From Microbacterium oxydans (GTDB lineage: Bacteria; Actinomycetota; Actinomycetes; Actinomycetales; Microbacteriaceae), in contig NZ_BJOG01000007.1 of NCBI RefSeq assembly GCF_006540085.1, positions 182,422 to 246,421 on the forward strand: a DNA stretch of 64,000 nucleotides, written 5' to 3'. Each line of letters begins with the position of its first letter. Within the stretch, counting starts at the first letter, position 1. Position numbers and translations under genes: made by a program. Below, in pieces: positions 61,025 to 64,000 of the stretch. The notes below the pieces were generated by a model. That model did not search any database and was not told where the DNA came from. It saw only the letters and a program-made list of their open reading frames with translations.

Positions 61025-61098
61025 GGCCCAGGCGCGCGGTCGAATTCCGTGGTCAGTCGCTCCCCGGTGGTAGTCCACCCAGACGCCAGTCGCGACGG
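61025..61098 (-). ncRNA. ZTP (pfl-type) riboswitch upstream of glyA
   Basis: On the minus strand the leader has the conserved parts of the pfl/ZTP aptamer in order: GCGACTGGCG (from about 61093), a GGTGG-loop-CCACC hairpin (61061-61074 region), the CCGGGGAGCGAC stretch, a variable linker and GCGCCTGGGC ending near 61025. The GGCG and CGCC segments can form the known pseudoknot. The family binds ZTP/ZMP (10-formyl-THF shortage) and often precedes glyA and folD. The aptamer ends 44 bases before the glyA ATG. No terminator stem was located with certainty, so the switching mode is open. Confidence 0.88.
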
Positions 61099-61103
61099 TT
61101 ACG

Positions 61104-61109
61104 AGCATA
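61104..61109 (-). promoter_or_regulatory. -10 element TATGCT of glyA
   Basis: TATGCT on the minus strand lies 6 bases before the 5' edge of the riboswitch aptamer, so transcription would begin at the aptamer. No convincing -35 was seen. Confidence 0.6.
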
Positions 61110-61211
61110 GCCGATCAGAGCCGGCGCGCACGTTGCTGATCCGGCCATCGTCGCAGAATCGATTCGATCTCGACCATTCCCCTCGACGACACCGACGGGT
61201 AGGTTTTGTTC

Positions 61212-62723
61212 ATGGTCCTTCCTCATCCTCTCCCTCTGGTCCCCGCACCCGTTTCGGCCGTCCCGCGCGAAGGACGGATGCCGATCACCGCGACGACGCG
61301 TGTTCTCGGCTCCTCCCCTGCTGCCGACCAGCTGATCGAGGCGGTCGAGCGTCGCAGCGGTATCCGCCTGTCGCTCGCGGACGAGGCGCCCGCCGACATC
61401 GAGCTGCTGATCGATGCGACCTCTTCCGCACCCGAGGGGTACACACTCGAGGTCGGCGAGCGGGCTGTCGTCGTGGGTGCCGACGAGGCGGGACTGTTCT
61501 ACGGCGTGCAGACACTGCTGCAGCTGCTGCGCCAGGACGAGTCCGGCTGGGGCCTGCTCGGCGCGGACGTCGCGGATTCCCCCCGCTTCCCGCGGCGCGG
61601 AGTCATGCTCGACGTGGCGCGTCACTTCTTCGGCGTCGACGACGTCAAGCGGTTCATCGACAGCACCAGCGCCCTCAAGTTCAACCACCTGCACCTGCAC
61701 CTCAGCGACGACCAGGGGTGGCGCGTGCACATCGACTCCTGGCCCCTGCTGACCGAGCGGGCATCCCTCACCTCGGCGGACGGCGACCCCGGCGGCTTCT
61801 ACACGAAGGACGACTACCGCGAGATCGTGAGATACGCCGCCTCGCGTCACATGATCGTCATCCCCGAGATCGACCTTCCCGGCCACACCCACGCGATCGG
61901 CGTCGCCTACCCCGAGCTCGTCGAGGCACCCGTGCTGAACGACAACCTGATCGCGGAGTCGGAGCGGCTCGGCCAGCCCCTCCCCGTCGCCGGTGAGACC
62001 TACCTGGGGTGGGGGGTCGGCCACTCCAGCGTGCGCATCCACGATGAGCGCACCTACGACTTCGTGCGCGACGTCGTGCGTGAGCTCGCCGAGATGACCC
62101 CTGGCCCCTACATCCACATCGGCGGCGACGAGTCCCTCGGAACACCTCAAGCCGACTTCGATCTCTTCGCGGAGCGCGCGACCGCGATCGTCGTGGAAGC
62201 CGGCAGGATCCCGGTGGCCTGGCACGAGATGGGCTCGGCGGCGCACATCGCCGAGGGCACGGTCGGACAGTACTGGGGGAAGACCACCCCCGGGGGCACA
62301 CACGCCGAGGAGGCCGCCCACTTCGTCGAGCGCGGCGGCGCCCTGATCATGTCGGCGGCGGACGTCACGTATCTCGACATGAAGTACACCGAGGACTTCC
62401 CGCTGGGCCTCACCTGGGCAGCGATCATCGATGTGCGCTCCGCCTACGAGTGGGAACCCACCGACGTCCTCGACGTGCCGGACAGCGCGATCCTCGGCAT
62501 CGAGGCTCCACTGTGGTCGGAGACCACCCGCACGCTCGACGAGGTCGAACAGCTGGTCTTTCCTCGCGCGGCCGCACAGGCCGAGGTCGCCTGGTCGCCG
62601 AGAGAGGCACCGGAACGCGCGTGGGAGTCGTTCCGCGTGCGCGTCGGGTCGCTCGCCCCGTTGTGGAAGGCTGAGGGGGTCGACTTCCACCCCGCAGACG
62701 AGATCCCCTGGAGCGCACGTTGA
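61212..62723 (+). CDS. Beta-N-acetylhexosaminidase (GH20)
   Basis: 503 residues: an N-terminal GH20b-like domain (about 1-125), then the catalytic barrel with RGVMLDVARHFF, HLHLSDDQGWR, EIDLPGHTHA and the acid/base pair Asp306-Glu307 in HIGGDESLG. No signal peptide is visible, so it would act in the cytosol on imported chitin or peptidoglycan fragments. ATG 61212 is chosen over TTG 61206; the ribosome site is weak. The stop overlaps the nagA TTG start. Confidence 0.9.
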   Translation: MVLPHPLPLVPAPVSAVPREGRMPITATTRVLGSSPAADQLIEAVERRSGIRLSLADEAPADIELLIDATSSAPEGYTLEVGERAVVVGADEAGLFYGVQTLLQLLRQDESGWGLLGADVADSPRFPRRGVMLDVARHFFGVDDVKRFIDSTSALKFNHLHLHLSDDQGWRVHIDSWPLLTERASLTSADGDPGGFYTKDDYREIVRYAASRHMIVIPEIDLPGHTHAIGVAYPELVEAPVLNDNLIAESERLGQPLPVAGETYLGWGVGHSSVRIHDERTYDFVRDVVRELAEMTPGPYIHIGGDESLGTPQADFDLFAERATAIVVEAGRIPVAWHEMGSAAHIAEGTVGQYWGKTTPGGTHAEEAAHFVERGGALIMSAADVTYLDMKYTEDFPLGLTWAAIIDVRSAYEWEPTDVLDVPDSAILGIEAPLWSETTRTLDEVEQLVFPRAAAQAEVAWSPREAPERAWESFRVRVGSLAPLWKAEGVDFHPADEIPWSAR

Positions 62724-63892
62724 GCACCCACTCCTCCGCGACCGGTTCGCTGGTCATCCACTCCGCACGGATCGTCGACCACGGCGACATCGTCGAGGAC
62801 GGCTGGGTCCGTATCGACGACGGCATCGTGACCGAGCGCGGGACCGGTCCGGGGTGGGCGTCCGTGGATGAGGTCGTCGACGCGACGGCCGTCGCCGGTG
62901 CCGGTGCTCTGCTCACCCCGGGATTCGTCGACATCCACGGCCACGGCGGCGCCGGCGCGGCGTTCGACGACGGGGCGGAGGCGATCCGCATCGGCCGCGA
63001 TCTGCACCGGGAGCACGGTACGACCCGCGCCGTCGTGTCGCTGGTCACGGCGTCGCTGGATTCGCTCGCCCGCAGCGTCGGGCTGATCGCCGACCTGACC
63101 GAGACGGATGCCGACATCCTGGGCTCGCACCTCGAGGGTCCGTTCCTCGACCCCGGTCACCACGGTGCGCACGAACCGTCACTGCTGCGCCATCCGACGA
63201 CCGCCGACGTCGCGCGACTGCTGGACGCCGGACGTGGCACCATCCGCCAGGTCACGATCGCTCCCGAACTTCCAGGCGGGCTCGACGCGATCAGGCAGAT
63301 CGTCGCAGCCGGTTCGGCGGCTGCGGTCGGGCACACCGACGCGGACGCGAGCATGGCGGTCGCGGCGTTCGAGGCCGGCGCTTCCATCCTCACGCACGCG
63401 TTCAACGCGATGCCGGGCATCCATCACCGTGCCCCCGGACCTGTGCTCGCCGCGGCGGCAGACCACCGTGTGGTCCTCGAGGCGATCGCCGACAACGTCC
63501 ACCTCGACCCGCACGTCATCAAGCTGGTGTTCGACTCCGCGCCGGGACGAGTGGCGCTGATCACGGACGCGATGGCGGCCGCAGGAAGCGCCGACGGCCA
63601 CTACGACCTCGGCGCGGTGAGCGTGACGGTCGAGAACGGAGTCGCGAGAGCCGATGACACCGGGTCGATCGCCGGCTCCACGCTGACGCAGGATGTGGCT
63701 CTGCAGCGCGCCGTGCAGGCAGGGGCGAGCCTGGCGGAAGCCGTCCGGGCTCTCACCGAGACCCCGGCGCGTGCGATCGGGCGCGACGCCTTCCTGGGAA
63801 GACTCAGTCCCGGGATGCTCGGCGACGCCGTGCTGCTGGATGCGGAACTGCGCGTCGCGCGCGTGTGGTCAGGACCACGGCTGCTCGTCTGA
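62720..63892 (+). CDS. nagA: N-acetylglucosamine-6-phosphate deacetylase
   Basis: 390 residues of the amidohydrolase superfamily: metal motif GFVDIHGHGGAG, SHLEGPFLDPGHHGAH, GHTDAD, LTHAFNAMPGIHHR and the catalytic Asp in LITDAMAAAG. It removes acetate from GlcNAc-6-phosphate. The TTG start overlaps the hexosaminidase stop (TTGA). The pair releases and then processes N-acetylglucosamine; a kinase or PTS and NagB are not in the window. A terminator follows. Confidence 0.9.
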   Translation: MSTHSSATGSLVIHSARIVDHGDIVEDGWVRIDDGIVTERGTGPGWASVDEVVDATAVAGAGALLTPGFVDIHGHGGAGAAFDDGAEAIRIGRDLHREHGTTRAVVSLVTASLDSLARSVGLIADLTETDADILGSHLEGPFLDPGHHGAHEPSLLRHPTTADVARLLDAGRGTIRQVTIAPELPGGLDAIRQIVAAGSAAAVGHTDADASMAVAAFEAGASILTHAFNAMPGIHHRAPGPVLAAAADHRVVLEAIADNVHLDPHVIKLVFDSAPGRVALITDAMAAAGSADGHYDLGAVSVTVENGVARADDTGSIAGSTLTQDVALQRAVQAGASLAEAVRALTETPARAIGRDAFLGRLSPGMLGDAVLLDAELRVARVWSGPRLLV

Positions 63893-63950
63893 GACGGCGC
63901 CGCGCGCGACGCGCAGCTCTGCGCTCTCCGGTCATGCATTGGTGGGGTGG

Positions 63951-63980
63951 GAGGCCGCCGTTCCCCAGATCGGCGGCCTC
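63951..63980 (+). terminator. Terminator after nagA
   Basis: GAGGCCGCCG (63951-63960) and CGGCGGCCTC (63971-63980) pair perfectly around a 10-base loop, followed by GTTCC. It lies about 60 bases after the nagA stop. The rest of the window shows no gene. Confidence 0.7.
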
Positions 63981-64000
63981 GTTCCCCCTCGTGAGACAGG

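Overview
The window is high-GC DNA with GGAGG-type ribosome sites, many ATGA/TGATG start-stop overlaps, GTG and TTG starts and TANNNT-type -10 elements. Gene content fits a Gram-positive actinobacterium of the Microbacteriaceae type, most likely Microbacterium: HNH/DUF222 protein, MHS-family transporters, actinobacterial Paa and homoprotocatechuate genes, and a LAxTG-type surface anchor. The organism is an inference from gene content and base composition; no rRNA or marker gene is present. No tRNA, rRNA, CRISPR array, insertion sequence or phage gene was recognised. No gap between genes exceeds about 260 bases.

Layout. 1-6.1 kb: the start of a lipoprotein gene diverging from a TetR gene with twin operators, a GMC oxidoreductase/aldehyde dehydrogenase pair, a DUF222-HNH protein and an Lrp/AsnC regulator. 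6.2-9.8 kb: a branched-chain 2-oxoacid dehydrogenase operon (E1 alpha, E1 beta, E2) divergent from the Lrp gene. 9.9-11.1 kb: a lipoprotein with a paralogue at 20.4-21.7 kb. 11.3-20.3 kb: first phenylacetate block, with an MHS transporter, paaJ-paaF-paaH-paaZ, the TetR repressor paaR, paaK and paaI. 21.9-26.9 kb: a PTS-dependent dihydroxyacetone kinase operon dhaKLM with a divergent IclR regulator. 27-29.6 kb: a RecQ helicase fused to a phosphoribosyltransferase-like domain and a small unknown protein. 29.7-34.3 kb: second phenylacetate block, paaABCDE plus a paaG-like gene. Four near-identical 22-bp palindromes stand before the MHS gene, paaJ, paaI and paaA and tie the split pathway into one PaaR-type regulon.

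34.4-44.9 kb holds an ATP-dependent DNA ligase, a phosphoribosyltransferase, a ThDP enzyme preceded by a strongly folded leader RNA, a secreted cell-wall-anchored endonuclease/phosphatase-family protein, two VOC proteins, and an ABC transporter/two-component operon. 45-55.9 kb is a homoprotocatechuate (3,4-dihydroxyphenylacetate) meta-cleavage cluster: a flavin hydroxylase of the 3-hydroxybenzoate 4-monooxygenase type, an IclR regulator, a second MHS transporter, a fumarylacetoacetase-domain/RraA-domain fusion, a GntR regulator, hpaE, hpaD, hpaH and hpaI. 56-58.6 kb has an MFS exporter and two poorly known genes. 58.7-61.1 kb is a glyA-folD one-carbon unit preceded by a ZTP (pfl-type) riboswitch. 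61.2-63.9 kb is a hexosaminidase-nagA pair for N-acetylglucosamine release and use.

Taken together the window is mostly a catabolic region for aromatic acids (phenylacetate by the aerobic CoA route, hydroxyphenylacetates by ring cleavage), branched-chain 2-oxo acids, dihydroxyacetone and chitin/peptidoglycan-type amino sugars, each with a local regulator. The points most worth checking are the folded leader at 36.5-36.6 kb, the FAH-RraA fusion standing in for HpaG, the flavin hydroxylase in place of HpaBC, the complete enzyme I inside DhaM, and nested palindromes in intergenic DNA.
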